From: an uncultured Bacilli bacterium
Lineage (GTDB): Bacteria; Bacillota_I; Bacilli_A; RF39; UBA660
Reading direction: 5' to 3'
NCBI GenBank assembly: GCA_944358665.1
Contig: CALVRP010000126.1
Location: 1-13,780, forward strand
DNA length: 13,780 nucleotides
The notes beneath the pieces were generated by a model, which was given only the letters and a program-made list of their open reading frames with translations, was not told the DNA's origin and did no database searches. Of this stretch, positions 1-7,136 are shown piece after piece (the first letter of the stretch is position 1; each line of letters opens with the position of its first letter). The translations under genes were made by a program, and so were the position numbers.

Positions 1-1614
1 TGGTAAAACCGGAAAATTAGTTAGTGAAATTGCGGATTTTGAATATATTGTTGTTGGTAGTGAAACTGAAAGCTTAATTTTAGAGATGAATCTAATTAAA
101 AAACATGATCCTAAATACAATATTTTACTAAGAGATGATAAAAGTTATCCTTATATTGAACTTTCAATGGAAAAAGTCCCAAGACTTAGTATAGTTCGTA
201 ACGTAAAGCTAAAAAAAAATAAATCAAGATTATTTGGGCCTTATCCAAATGTTTTAGCGGCAAAAAAAACGGTTAATTTATTAAATAGAATATATCCTTT
301 AAGAAAATGTAAAACTTATGGAAAAAGGCCTTGTCTTTACTATCACATTGGACAGTGTTTAGGCTACTGTACTTACGATATTCCAAAAGAGAAAATTAAT
401 GAAATGGAAAAAGGAATTATTAAGTTTTTAAAGGGTGATTCATCAGAAGTTGAGTCTAAAATAAAAGAAGAAATTACAGTAGAAAGTGAAAAAATGAATT
501 ATGAAAAAGCGTTAGAATTAAAAGAGCTTTTAGATTATATTGATATTACTTTAGTTAAACAAAAAGTTGAACTTAATGATGAAATTGCTAGAGATGTATT
601 TGGTTATTATTGTGATGACAATTATTTAAGTGTTTTTGTTTTCTTTATTCGTAACTCTAAAATTTTAGGTCATCATCATAATATTATTCCTTTAATTGAT
701 ACAAAAGAGGAAGAATTTACTAGGTATATTGCGAAGTTTTATGATAAACAAGTCTTACCTAAAGAAATTTTGGTGCCGGAAATTACAGAAATTAATCTTT
801 TGGAAGATTATTTAAAAGTAGATGTTAAAATACCACAAAAAGGGGTTAAGAAAAAACTTATTAATATGGCTAGTGATAACGCTAAGAGAGAACTTGAAGA
901 AAAAATGACTTTAATTATTAGAAATGAAGAGCGAACTGGTGGTGCTAATGAAGAACTTAGAAGGTTACTTGATTTAGATGTTTTAGACCGGATTGAACTT
1001 TTTGATAATTCTAATTTGTTTGGAACTTTTAATGTTTCTGGTATGGTAGTTTTTATTGATGGGCGTCCAGCTAAAATGAATATCGTAAATATAAAATATC
1101 TACGGATAAAAATGATGATTATGGAACGATGCATGAAGTTATTTACCGTAGATATTTCCGGGTTCTTAAAGATAATTTAACTAGACCCGATTTAATTATT
1201 GTTGATGGTGGTATTGGACAGATGAATATCGCTAAAGAAGTGCTTGATAGTTTGAACTTAGATATTAAAATTGTTGGTCTTAAAAAAGATGATAAACATG
1301 CGACCAATGCTTTAATTACTTTTGATGGTGAAATTCCGATTGAAAAGCGAAGTAATTTATTTCATTATTTAGAAAGGATGCAAGATGAGGTGCATAATTT
1401 TACGATTAATTATCACAAACAAATAAGAAGTAAGGGACTTTACGCGAGTATATTAGACGATATTCCAGGTATTGGAGATAAACGAAAAAAAGAAATTCTT
1501 AAGAAATTTAAAACTACGGAAAATATTAAAAAAGCTACAACTGCTGATTTAGAAGAGGTTGTTCCTCATGATGTGGCCTTAAAAATAAGAGAAGTTTTTG
1601 ATAATCTTGAATAA
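1..1614 (+). pseudogene. uvrC: UvrABC excinuclease subunit C, 5'-truncated by the window and frameshifted
   Basis: UvrC makes both incisions around a DNA lesion during nucleotide excision repair, acting with UvrA and UvrB. The window opens inside the gene (frame from base 2), just after the catalytic part of the GIY-YIG domain. Visible are the end of that domain, the four-cysteine segment that binds an Fe-S cluster in the family (RKC...RPC...HIGQCLGYC), the UVR motif that contacts UvrB (about 455-540), the RNase H-like 3'-side nuclease (ELFDNSN near 1000; VDGG near 1205; DEVHNF near 1390) and a C-terminal helix-hairpin-helix (IPGIGDKRKKEIL near 1465). The reading frame breaks between 1073 and 1078: upstream uses one frame, downstream resumes at 1078 with EYRKYKI, exactly the family sequence. 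One extra A in the run at 1073-1076 would restore it. Whether the lesion is biological or a sequencing error cannot be decided here. The identity is near certain. Confidence 0.93.
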
Positions 1615-1615
1615 T

Positions 1616-1647
1616 AAAAAAGTTTCACTTTAAAATGAAACTTTTTT
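1616..1647. terminator. Bidirectional intrinsic terminator between uvrC and the minus-strand small gene
   Basis: A perfect 12-bp stem (1616-1627 with 1636-1647) surrounds an 8-base loop. The arms begin with A6 and end with T6, so either transcript ends in a U-run. It sits 2 bases after the uvrC stop and overlaps the stop of the convergent minus-strand gene, so it serves both. Confidence 0.85.
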
Positions 1648-1924
1648 ACATCATTTGATAATTAGATGTGTTGTAGTTGTTTGTATAAGTATTATTGATA
1701 CCTTTTTCAAGCGCACTAACTCTCTGTTCTAGATTGTTTATTTTATTATTTAAGCTATTTAAATCAGTCATCATATTACTATCTGATGATGAGCTCATGC
1801 TTGGATACATGCTCATACTTGGATACATATTCATGTTTGGGTACATTGGAAGTGGCATTGGCATGCCACCCATATTTGGATAAACTGGATACCCCGCACA
1901 GTTTCGATCTTTTTTCAAATTCAT
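1646..1924 (-). CDS. Small Met/Tyr/Pro-rich repeat protein with C-terminal coiled coil
   Basis: Not recognised as a named family. It has 92 residues from the ATG at 1924; an in-frame GTG at 1936 would add four. I prefer the ATG because a -10 box (1944-1949, minus) puts the transcript start near 1937, at or beside the GTG, and an AGGGG lies just before the ATG, although closer than usual. The first half is low-complexity, rich in M, Y, P, N and S, with three 6-residue units of the type MYPSMS encoded by an 18-bp tandem repeat. The second half (LNSLNNKINNLEQRVSALEKG) has coiled-coil heptads. There is no signal peptide or membrane segment. Tyr/Pro/Met-rich small proteins occur in spore coats, and the window carries other coat-type genes, so a coat or exosporium role is possible, but this is inference. 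Confidence 0.72.
   Translation of the reverse strand: MNLKKDRNCAGYPVYPNMGGMPMPLPMYPNMNMYPSMSMYPSMSSSSDSNMMTDLNSLNNKINNLEQRVSALEKGINNTYTNNYNTSNYQMM
1796..1849. repeat. 18-bp tandem repeat, three units, in the coding region
   Basis: Units begin at 1796, 1814 and 1832, the first being CATGCTTGGATACATGCT. The first two differ at 3 positions and the third is more diverged. The period is a multiple of three and encodes the MYPxMx repeats of the minus-strand gene, so unit number can vary without breaking the frame. Confidence 0.75.
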
Positions 1925-1943
1925 TACCCCTTTCACTACAATA

Positions 1944-1949
1944 ATTATA
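1944..1949 (-). promoter_or_regulatory. Putative -10 box (TATAAT) of the minus-strand small gene
   Basis: A perfect TATAAT on the minus strand lies 20 bases before the preferred ATG. No good -35 is visible at 17 bases. It predicts a very short leader of about 12 bases. Confidence 0.4.
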
Positions 1950-2003
1950 TGATTTTTAAAAGTTTTTGTGCTTATTTTTAATATTTATTTTTATTTAGGT
2001 TTA

Positions 2004-2012
2004 TGTTATACT
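2004..2012 (+). promoter_or_regulatory. Putative extended -10 promoter of trmB (TGTTATACT)
   Basis: TGn followed by TATACT fits an extended -10; the -35 region is weak. It gives a leader of only about 11 bases, starting near the GGGGTG ribosome binding site. It is divergent from the minus-strand small gene. Confidence 0.45.
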
Positions 2013-2029
2013 TATATGGGGTGTAAAAT

Positions 2030-2656
2030 ATGCGACTTAGAAATGTTAAAGGAGCTTTAGATATTATTGAAGCGTCTCCTTATATAATTAAAAATCCAAA
2101 AGACTACAAAGGAAAATTTAAAACATTATTTGACAATAAAAATCCACTTCATTTAGAAATCGGTATTGGTAAAGGCAATTTTATTATTAATATGGCTAAG
2201 AAATATCCACATATTAATTTTATTGGTATTGAAATGTTTGACAGTATTATGGTAAGAACTGTTCAAAAATTAGAGGAGGAAGAAATTCCTAATTTAAAAT
2301 TGATTAAAATGGATGCGACTAATATTGAGGATGTTTTTAACGAAGAAATTGATGTTCTTTATTTAAATTTTTCTGATCCATGGCCAAAGACAAGGCACGA
2401 ACATAGACGTCTTACTAGTGAACGTTTTTTAAAAAGATATGATAGTATTTTTAAAAACAACAAAATTATTATTCAAAAGACAGATAATCGAAAACTTTTT
2501 GAGTATTCTTTAAAATCTTTTACAGATTATAATTATAAAATAGAAGAGTTATCTTTAGATTTACATAAAGATAATTATGATAATGTTTTAACTGAATATG
2601 AAGAAAAATTTTCGTCTATGGGATATCCTATTTATATGGTAAAAGTCGTAAAGTAG
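2030..2656 (+). CDS. trmB: tRNA (guanine-N7)-methyltransferase TrmB
   Basis: This SAM-dependent enzyme makes m7G at position 46 in the variable loop of tRNAs. Its 208 residues are the usual length for the Gram-positive family. Visible motifs are the SAM-binding loop LEIGIGKGN (42-50), the acidic end of strand 2 (GIE, 66-68), the family signature FSDPWPKTRHEHRRLT (114-129) and the C-terminal TEYEEKF (188-194) that lines the active site. The start at 2030 is supported by GGGGTG 9 bases upstream and alignment with the family N-terminus (MRLRNVKGA). It stands alone on its strand between its own promoter and the next promoter at about 2664-2716. In Bacillus subtilis the trmB homologue lies in the same broad neighbourhood as ytxGH, which matches the operon downstream here (from memory). 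Confidence 0.97.
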   Translation: MRLRNVKGALDIIEASPYIIKNPKDYKGKFKTLFDNKNPLHLEIGIGKGNFIINMAKKYPHINFIGIEMFDSIMVRTVQKLEEEEIPNLKLIKMDATNIEDVFNEEIDVLYLNFSDPWPKTRHEHRRLTSERFLKRYDSIFKNNKIIIQKTDNRKLFEYSLKSFTDYNYKIEELSLDLHKDNYDNVLTEYEEKFSSMGYPIYMVKVVK

Positions 2657-2663
2657 ACATATT

Positions 2664-2716
2664 TTGACAATTTAAACAATAAAAGGCTATAAAAAACAAA
2701 GAAAATTTGGTATAAT
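2664..2716 (+). promoter_or_regulatory. Promoter region of the lipoprotein-YtxH operon
   Basis: Two candidates lie between trmB and the next gene: TTGACA (2664-2669) with TATAAA (2688-2693) at an 18-base spacing, and an extended -10 TGGTATAAT (2708-2716) without a -35. The second is closer to the AGGTG ribosome binding site at 2726. Either or both could be used. No terminator is visible after trmB, so read-through is possible. Confidence 0.5.
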
Positions 2717-2735
2717 CAAAGTAAGCAGGTGTTAT

Positions 2736-3323
2736 ATGAAAAAGAAAATAATTGTTTTATGTTTATGTGTATTTCTTTTGTCAGGCTGCACAATTGTAAG
2801 AATTGATACAAGTAGTATCGATAACATTGTTGATGTGGTTTTATCAAAAGATAATACTATATATAACCGTGTGGGTATAGGATATAAGTATTATGTACCA
2901 AGAGGTGTTACTTATATTGATAGTACTGGAGCTAATGATAAGCTTTATTCTAATGGTGTTTACTATTATTTATATTTGGACGAAGTTGGATACTATTATA
3001 AAGTAAGTCAAAAATATAAAGAAGATGATAGTAAATATTATTCGCGTAAATTAGATAATGGTTATTTGGAAATTACTAAAGAGCAAGATAAATATTTAGT
3101 AGAATTTGTTTATAATTATGCGAAAATAGAAGCTTTAGTGCCAGAAGATGAAATTAATGATGTAGTTTTAAATGCTTCATACATTTTATCGACAATAAAA
3201 TACAACAAAGATGTTATAAAATTATCATTGACTGATGACTTTTTACAAAATCAAGAAGAGAAATATGAAGAATTTACATCAAAAAAAGAATCTGATAGTT
3301 TCTTACGTTATGAGGAAGAGTAG
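2736..3323 (+). CDS. Predicted lipoprotein of unknown function
   Basis: It has 195 residues. The N-terminus is a lipoprotein signal peptide: KKK, a hydrophobic stretch (IIVLCLCVFLLSG) and the lipobox LSGC, with lipidation expected at Cys18. The mature part is rich in Tyr, Asp and Lys (for example YYYLYLDEVGYYYKVSQ), looks beta-rich and ends in a charged helix (about 165-195). No catalytic motif or named domain is recognised. It should sit on the outer face of the membrane. It is the first gene of a four-gene operon whose next members encode a division-like acidic protein and two ytxGH-type proteins, 10 bases ahead of the second gene. An envelope or division role is suggested only by context. 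The start follows AGGTG at 2726. Confidence 0.88.
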   Translation: MKKKIIVLCLCVFLLSGCTIVRIDTSSIDNIVDVVLSKDNTIYNRVGIGYKYYVPRGVTYIDSTGANDKLYSNGVYYYLYLDEVGYYYKVSQKYKEDDSKYYSRKLDNGYLEITKEQDKYLVEFVYNYAKIEALVPEDEINDVVLNASYILSTIKYNKDVIKLSLTDDFLQNQEEKYEEFTSKKESDSFLRYEEE

Positions 3324-3333
3324 AGGTGTTAAC

Positions 3334-4137
3334 ATGGGATTAATGGATAAATTTAAAAATTTATTTACTGAAGAAGTAGAAGAAGAAGTCATAGAGGAAC
3401 CGAAAAAAACGGTTAAAGTAGAAAAAACACAGGTGGAAATAGCATCACCAACACCAAAACGTTCTGAAAAGCATAATGATTTTGTGCCATTAGATGAACC
3501 AGAAGTTTTAAATGTTGAAGAACCAAAAGAAGAAGAATATAAATTTCCATTTTTTGACGATACTGATTTTGAGACTATTGAAAAGAAAGAAGAAAAAAAA
3601 GAGAAGAAAAAATCATCTTATCGCAAGGAAGTTTATAATCCACCAAAGCCAGAAAAAAAGGTGTTTAAGCCAACACCAATTATTTCACCGGTATATGGAA
3701 TTTTAGACAAAAATTATCAAAAGGAAGATATTGTGCCAAAACCAGGAAATGGCAATAATTATTCTAATCCAAAAGAGGATATGATTGATGCTTTTCGTAA
3801 TAAAGCTTATGGAACTTTAGAAGATGATATTGAAACGACTTTATTTGGTAATAACCGAGTTTTATTTGATGATAATCCAGAAGCTAAAGATTTAGCGGAC
3901 GACATAAAGATTGAAGAGGTCAGTGACAAGCCAGAAGAAAAAGAAGAATATGGACATGTACTAATTAGTGATCGTCCAAGACATGGTTTTAATGAAGAAG
4001 ATGATTTAACAGATTTATTAGAACAAGAAATGGAAAAAGATGTTAAAGAGGAAGAAAAAAAACCAAAACCAATTAGTGATGAAGAATTATTTAGTATGAT
4101 TGATTCAATGTATGAAAAAGGGGATAAGAGATCATGA
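3334..4137 (+). CDS. Acidic cytoplasmic protein resembling the N-terminal region of the division translocase SftA, without its motor
   Basis: It has 267 residues; start at the ATG preceded by AGAGGTG at 3323. The frame is open further upstream to 3235, but that part only overlaps the lipoprotein gene. The first helix (MGLMDKFKNLF) is amphipathic, like the membrane-tethering helices of SepF and SftA. It is followed by a Glu/Lys/Pro-rich, mostly disordered stretch (13-110) and a short conserved-looking motif, FKPTPIISPVYGI (about 110-123). I recall a similar P-S-P-I-Y-G segment in the cytoplasmic N-terminal region of SftA/FtsK-type translocases of Bacilli, and in Bacillus sftA lies near murC-ytxGH. 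A helical acidic C-terminus (DEELFSMIDSMYEKG) ends the protein. There is no ATPase domain. The SftA-N assignment is from memory and uncertain; a scaffold role at the septum is inference. The stop overlaps the next start (ATGA). Confidence 0.85.
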   Translation: MGLMDKFKNLFTEEVEEEVIEEPKKTVKVEKTQVEIASPTPKRSEKHNDFVPLDEPEVLNVEEPKEEEYKFPFFDDTDFETIEKKEEKKEKKKSSYRKEVYNPPKPEKKVFKPTPIISPVYGILDKNYQKEDIVPKPGNGNNYSNPKEDMIDAFRNKAYGTLEDDIETTLFGNNRVLFDDNPEAKDLADDIKIEEVSDKPEEKEEYGHVLISDRPRHGFNEEDDLTDLLEQEMEKDVKEEEKKPKPISDEELFSMIDSMYEKGDKRS

Positions 4138-4415
4138 TTAATATTTTAGATTTTTTTGTATTATTATTATATGTGTCAGTAATTGTTTTAGTAGTAGCGT
4201 TAATTGTATTGGTTATAAAGGCAATTGGAACTTTAAATAAAGTTGATAAAGTTGTTGACGATATTAGTTTAAAGAGTTCAAAATTAGATGGACTATTTAA
4301 TATTGTTGATGGAACTACTGATGCTTTAGTTAATATTAGTGATACTATTATTACATTTATCGCTGATACAATTAATAATATATTTAATAGAAAGAAGGTA
4401 AAAAAAGATGAGTAA
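4134..4415 (+). CDS. DUF948 (YtxG-like) single-pass membrane protein
   Basis: It has 93 residues. One strong N-terminal membrane helix (about 6-30, FFVLLLYVSVIVLVVALIVL) is followed by a cytoplasmic helical part containing LNKVDKVVDDISLKSSKLDGLF, typical of DUF948 proteins, and a basic tail (NRKKVKKD). It starts in an ATGA overlap with the previous gene, with AAGGGG about 11 bases upstream, and overlaps the next gene by 8 bases, so the three are translationally coupled. In B. subtilis ytxG (DUF948) precedes ytxH in a stress-induced operon. The pairing with a YtxH-like protein here supports the family call more than the short sequence does. Molecular function is unknown. Confidence 0.85.
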   Translation: MINILDFFVLLLYVSVIVLVVALIVLVIKAIGTLNKVDKVVDDISLKSSKLDGLFNIVDGTTDALVNISDTIITFIADTINNIFNRKKVKKDE

Positions 4416-4806
4416 AAAAGGAATTGGCAAGTTTTTAGCTGGTGCAGGTATAGGAGCAGCTTTAGGACTTTTATTTGCTCCTAAAAAAGGTGCTGATACT
4501 AGAGCTGATTTAAAAAATTTATTTGAAGACTTAAAACGTAAAGTGCAAAATATTGATGCCAAAGAAGTAAAAGAAGTAGTTGAAGAAAAAATAGCTGAAC
4601 TTCAAGCGGGGCTTGAAGATTTGAACAAAGAAAAAGTATTAAAAGAAGCAAAAAAACAAGCAAAAAAATTACAAGATGCAGCTAATGAATTAGTAGAATA
4701 TGCAATTGAAAAAGGAACGCCAGTAATTGAAAAATCGGCTAATGCAATCAAGACTAAAGTAATTGAAACTTGTCAACAAGTAATTGATAAACTTTCAGAA
4801 AAATAA
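4408..4806 (+). CDS. YtxH-like protein
   Basis: It has 132 residues. The N-terminus carries the YtxH signature: a Gly/Ala-rich hydrophobic helix followed by LLFAPKKGADTR (about 8-33). The remainder is a long, highly charged Lys/Glu/Ala helix (35-130), probably an extended amphipathic or coiled-coil rod reminiscent of LEA/apolipoprotein-like helices. YtxH family members are small membrane-associated proteins linked to general stress in Bacillus; their biochemical role is unknown. This is the last gene of the operon, starting 8 bases before the end of the DUF948 gene, with AGAAAGAAGG upstream as ribosome binding site. The coding end is part of the terminator stem. Confidence 0.92.
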   Translation: MSKKGIGKFLAGAGIGAALGLLFAPKKGADTRADLKNLFEDLKRKVQNIDAKEVKEVVEEKIAELQAGLEDLNKEKVLKEAKKQAKKLQDAANELVEYAIEKGTPVIEKSANAIKTKVIETCQQVIDKLSEK

Positions 4807-4824
4807 TCTGAAAGTTTATTTTTA
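4788..4824 (+). terminator. Intrinsic terminator of the lipoprotein-YtxH operon
   Basis: A 12-bp stem (4788-4799 with 4807-4818) surrounds a 7-base loop and runs into TTATTTTTATAT. The left arm lies inside the end of the YtxH-like gene, whose TAA stop (4804-4806) is in the loop. Confidence 0.8.
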
Positions 4825-4844
4825 TATAAGATTATTTAAAACTA

Positions 4845-4853
4845 TGGTATAAT
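4845..4853 (+). promoter_or_regulatory. Putative extended -10 promoter of the prepilin-like gene (TGGTATAAT)
   Basis: A perfect TATAAT preceded by TGn, with no clear -35. It lies 20 bases before the ATG and just ahead of the GGAGG ribosome binding site at 4860. Confidence 0.5.
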
Positions 4854-4872
4854 AAATTTGGAGGATAGGGTT

Positions 4873-6537
4873 ATGAAAAACGGGTTTACACTAATGGAAT
4901 TATTAGGGGTAATAGTTATAATATCTTTACTGATGCTTTTATTAATACCTAATATGATAGAACAAATTAATAATAAAAAGGGAAATATTAGTAATGCATA
5001 AGAGAAGGTAATTATATCAGCCGCAGATTTATATATAGATGAACATCCAAATCTTTTTGACGAAGGAAATACTTATTGTATTTGTTTAAGTACTTTACAA
5101 GAAGGCGGATATTTATCGGATAAATTTTTAGACAGTGTTACTGGTGAAGACTTTCCTGATAATTATGGTGTTAATGCTAAGATAAAAGCACATGGTAATA
5201 ACATTTTGACGCTTGATACATGTAAGTCTTGTGATATTTCGGAGATAGCGCCTGTTAAAAAAACAGTTACGGTAAAATATATTATAGGAGAAAATGTTAA
5301 AGAAATTAGTAAAACTAGTGATAGTTGTGTAATTTATGAAGGTGAACAAACCTGTTCTATTACGTTACCTAAAATAACCGTTAATGCTGGATATACATCA
5401 GTTGGTTGGAGTGCAAATAACGGAGCAACAACGGGTTTAGAAGCAGGAAGTAAAGTTAATTTGTCGAGAAGTGTTACATATTATGCTAATGCCCAAGATA
5501 AATCTAGCCCAACGGTAAGTTTAAGTCCAAATAGTAATAGTACATACACAGCTGGTACGGCAGTGACCATAACCCTAGATGATCAAGCCAGTGGTTTGGC
5601 GGCAAATCAAAATATCTATTATGCTTGGAGTACAAGTAATACCAATGCACCAAATTTTTCACAATATGTAATAACGACTAATACCGCTGGAAGTAAACAA
5701 GTGACGATAAGTATACCAAAAAGCTCTACTTCTTCACTTACAGGAACATATTATTTGTGGATAAAAGGTGGCATAAAAGATGTAAGTGGAAATGTTTCTA
5801 AGCAAAAAGTAAGTGGCCAATTTTTGTTTGATAATACTAAACCTACAGGAACAATTTCTTTTACTGGTACAAAGGGAATTGTCCGGGCATCAAAAGATGA
5901 GATATATGTTTCCGGGAAAACTATAGGTACTGTGCCTTATGCTTCATCAACGGCGAATGATACAAAATCTGGAATTGCCAGTTCATCTTTGAAATGTACT
6001 AGTAGTAATACTTCTGTAGCTACCGTTAGTAATGCTAGTACTAGTAAAGTAAATATAAATATTAAATCAAGAAAAGGTTCGGCTAATGCTTGGCATTACT
6101 TACAAGAATATTCAACTATAAATTGTACTTTAAGTATAATCGATAAAGCTGGAAACACTAACACAGTAACTAAAAGTGTGAAAGCCGGAAATGGATGGAT
6201 TGAATTGTCCAGTCAAGTTTGTAAGGAAATATATGATTGGAATTATATAAATGGTACGAAAAAAATGACTGATTGGGTATATACATATTGGTATAGGACA
6301 AATACTGAGGTTTATTATTATTTTAATAGTAGTGGAATAATGCTACGAGGCTGGCAAAAAATATCAGGTGAATGGTATTATTTAGATGATCCATGTAATA
6401 AGAATTATAAGGCTAAATCTGGATATGATTATCCGGACGGAGGAATGTATTGGAATGATACATTAATCAGAAAAAGTGATAATGAACAATGGAGTTTTGA
6501 TAAGAATGGTCATTGTATATCTGGAAGTGGCTGCTAA
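4873..6537 (+). pseudogene. Large prepilin-type surface protein with InlB-like, Ig-like and wall-binding-like parts, interrupted by an in-frame TAA
   Basis: The frame from the ATG at 4873 (GGAGG 8 bases upstream) encodes a classic type IV prepilin start, MKNGFTLMELLGVIVIISL: cleavage expected after Gly4 and Glu at mature +5. A TAA at 4999-5001 is codon 43. Beyond it the same frame continues with typical pilin-like sequence (KVIISAADLYID) to 6537, so the gene is 554 codons plus stop with one nonsense codon. The downstream piece has no credible start of its own (TTG at 5206, no ribosome binding site). Domains by position in the full frame: pilin helix 1-45; Cys-pair region 65-120; InlB/Listeria-Bacteroides-like repeat 132-208 ending VTYYANAQD; Ig-like regions about 212-320 and 324-437; a GWQKISGEWYYLD repeat resembling choline/wall-binding repeats at 493-505; final Cys. 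Likely a pilus-associated adhesin, by inference. Readthrough, recent inactivation or base-call error are all possible. Confidence 0.85.
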
Positions 6538-6567
6538 AAAGTATATTAATTAATGATTGGAGAAGAG

Positions 6568-6957
6568 ATGAAGAAAAGAATAATATATGTGACAATTGTA
6601 ATAATAATTTTTCTAGTAATTGTTTTGTTATTTTATTTAAATAATAAGGAAAGTGAAAATGTATCCAATATAGATAAAAAATATCTTTTACAAAATGTTT
6701 TAGTAGAAAATGAAAGTATTTTAACTAATCAAGGTAATATAAATTTAGAGGGTAATATTAAAAATAATAATTCTGAGGATATAAAAATAAAAATGATTAA
6801 TGTTAGTTTGATTAATAATGATAATGAGGTAATAAAGAAAGTGAAAATAAAATTAAATAAAACTATAGAACCAAGAACAATCGAAAAATTTTCTAAGATG
6901 ATTAAAATAGACGAAACTGAAGAGCGAATATTTACTGAATATAGCTTTGAAATATAA
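6568..6957 (+). CDS. Small membrane-anchored protein, FxLYD-like extracellular domain
   Basis: It has 129 residues from the ATG at 6568, chosen because GGAG lies 6-9 bases upstream; the in-frame ATG at 6553 has no ribosome binding site. MKKR, then a 20-residue hydrophobic helix (IIYVTIVIIIFLVIVLLFYL), anchors it; the rest should face outward. The extracellular part (about 40-125) is a small beta domain: LEGNIKNNNSEDIKIKMINVSLINNDNEVI...TIEPRTIEKFSKMI. The pattern of an N-N turn, a strand pair with polar turn and a final proline turn recalls FxLYD-type domains, but the match is weak and not certain. It follows the interrupted prepilin-like gene by 30 bases with no terminator between, so it probably shares its transcript and may work with it at the surface. 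Confidence 0.8.
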   Translation: MKKRIIYVTIVIIIFLVIVLLFYLNNKESENVSNIDKKYLLQNVLVENESILTNQGNINLEGNIKNNNSEDIKIKMINVSLINNDNEVIKKVKIKLNKTIEPRTIEKFSKMIKIDETEERIFTEYSFEI

Positions 6958-7016
6958 TTTTAAATAAGCTGTTAGGTTTTCAGAAAGATAATCTGTTTAT
7001 ATCTATAATAAATATC

Positions 7017-7045
7017 TTGAATAATTATTAAAGATATGATATATT
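7017..7045 (+). promoter_or_regulatory. Strong promoter for the putative antitoxin RNA
   Basis: TTGAAT (7017-7022), a 17-base spacer and TATATT (7040-7045) with a TGA extension at 7037-7039. Predicted transcription start is near 7052. No open frame with a ribosome binding site follows, consistent with an RNA gene. Confidence 0.6.
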
Positions 7046-7051
7046 CTATTT

Positions 7052-7131
7052 ATGGAGGGACTTTGCTTACAAGGTGCCTGCCAGTTGTGACAAACACTGT
7101 TTATCTAGTTACTAGATAACGGTGCTTTTTT
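7052..7131 (+). ncRNA. Putative type I antitoxin small RNA, about 80 nt
   Basis: The stretch is bounded by a good promoter and by a strong hairpin with T6, and encodes no protein. Its 3' half is the exact complement of the 3' untranslated part of the convergent small hydrophobic peptide gene. Its 5' half contains GCTTACAAGGTGCC, parts of which recur (8 of 9 bases: GCTTATAAG at 7273-7281) in the region that becomes the peptide mRNA leader, giving a second pairing site. Size and layout resemble RNA II of the enterococcal par/fst locus and the convergent antitoxins of Bacillus (RatA, SR4). The RNA is inferred, not shown. Confidence 0.55.
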
Positions 7132-7136
7132 ATTTT
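7095..7136. terminator. Shared terminator hairpin of the convergent toxin and antitoxin transcripts
   Basis: Arms 7095-7108 and 7112-7124 pair over 13 positions with one bulged T (7100) and one G-T pair, closing on a TTA loop. In the plus direction it is followed by C and T6 (7126-7131), a good terminator. In the minus direction the trailing sequence GTGTTTGT is a weaker U-tract. Confidence 0.8.

Noticed and set aside
1070..1080. Programmed -1 frameshifting in uvrC
   Set aside because: The A4 run is too short for transcriptional slippage, and no proper slippery heptamer or downstream structure is apparent; UvrC is not known to use recoding.
1129..1614. Separate 161-residue protein starting at an internal ATG
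   Set aside because: It is the C-terminal part of UvrC in the shifted frame; homology is continuous from 1078, upstream of this ATG, and there is no ribosome binding site.
3235..3333. Longer N-terminus of the acidic SftA-N-like protein
   Set aside because: This part overlaps the end of the lipoprotein gene in another frame; the ATG at 3334 has a good AGAGGTG and starts an amphipathic helix.
5206..6537. Separate 443-residue surface protein
   Set aside because: The start is a TTG without ribosome binding site, in the same frame as the prepilin start at 4873; it is the rest of that gene after a nonsense codon.
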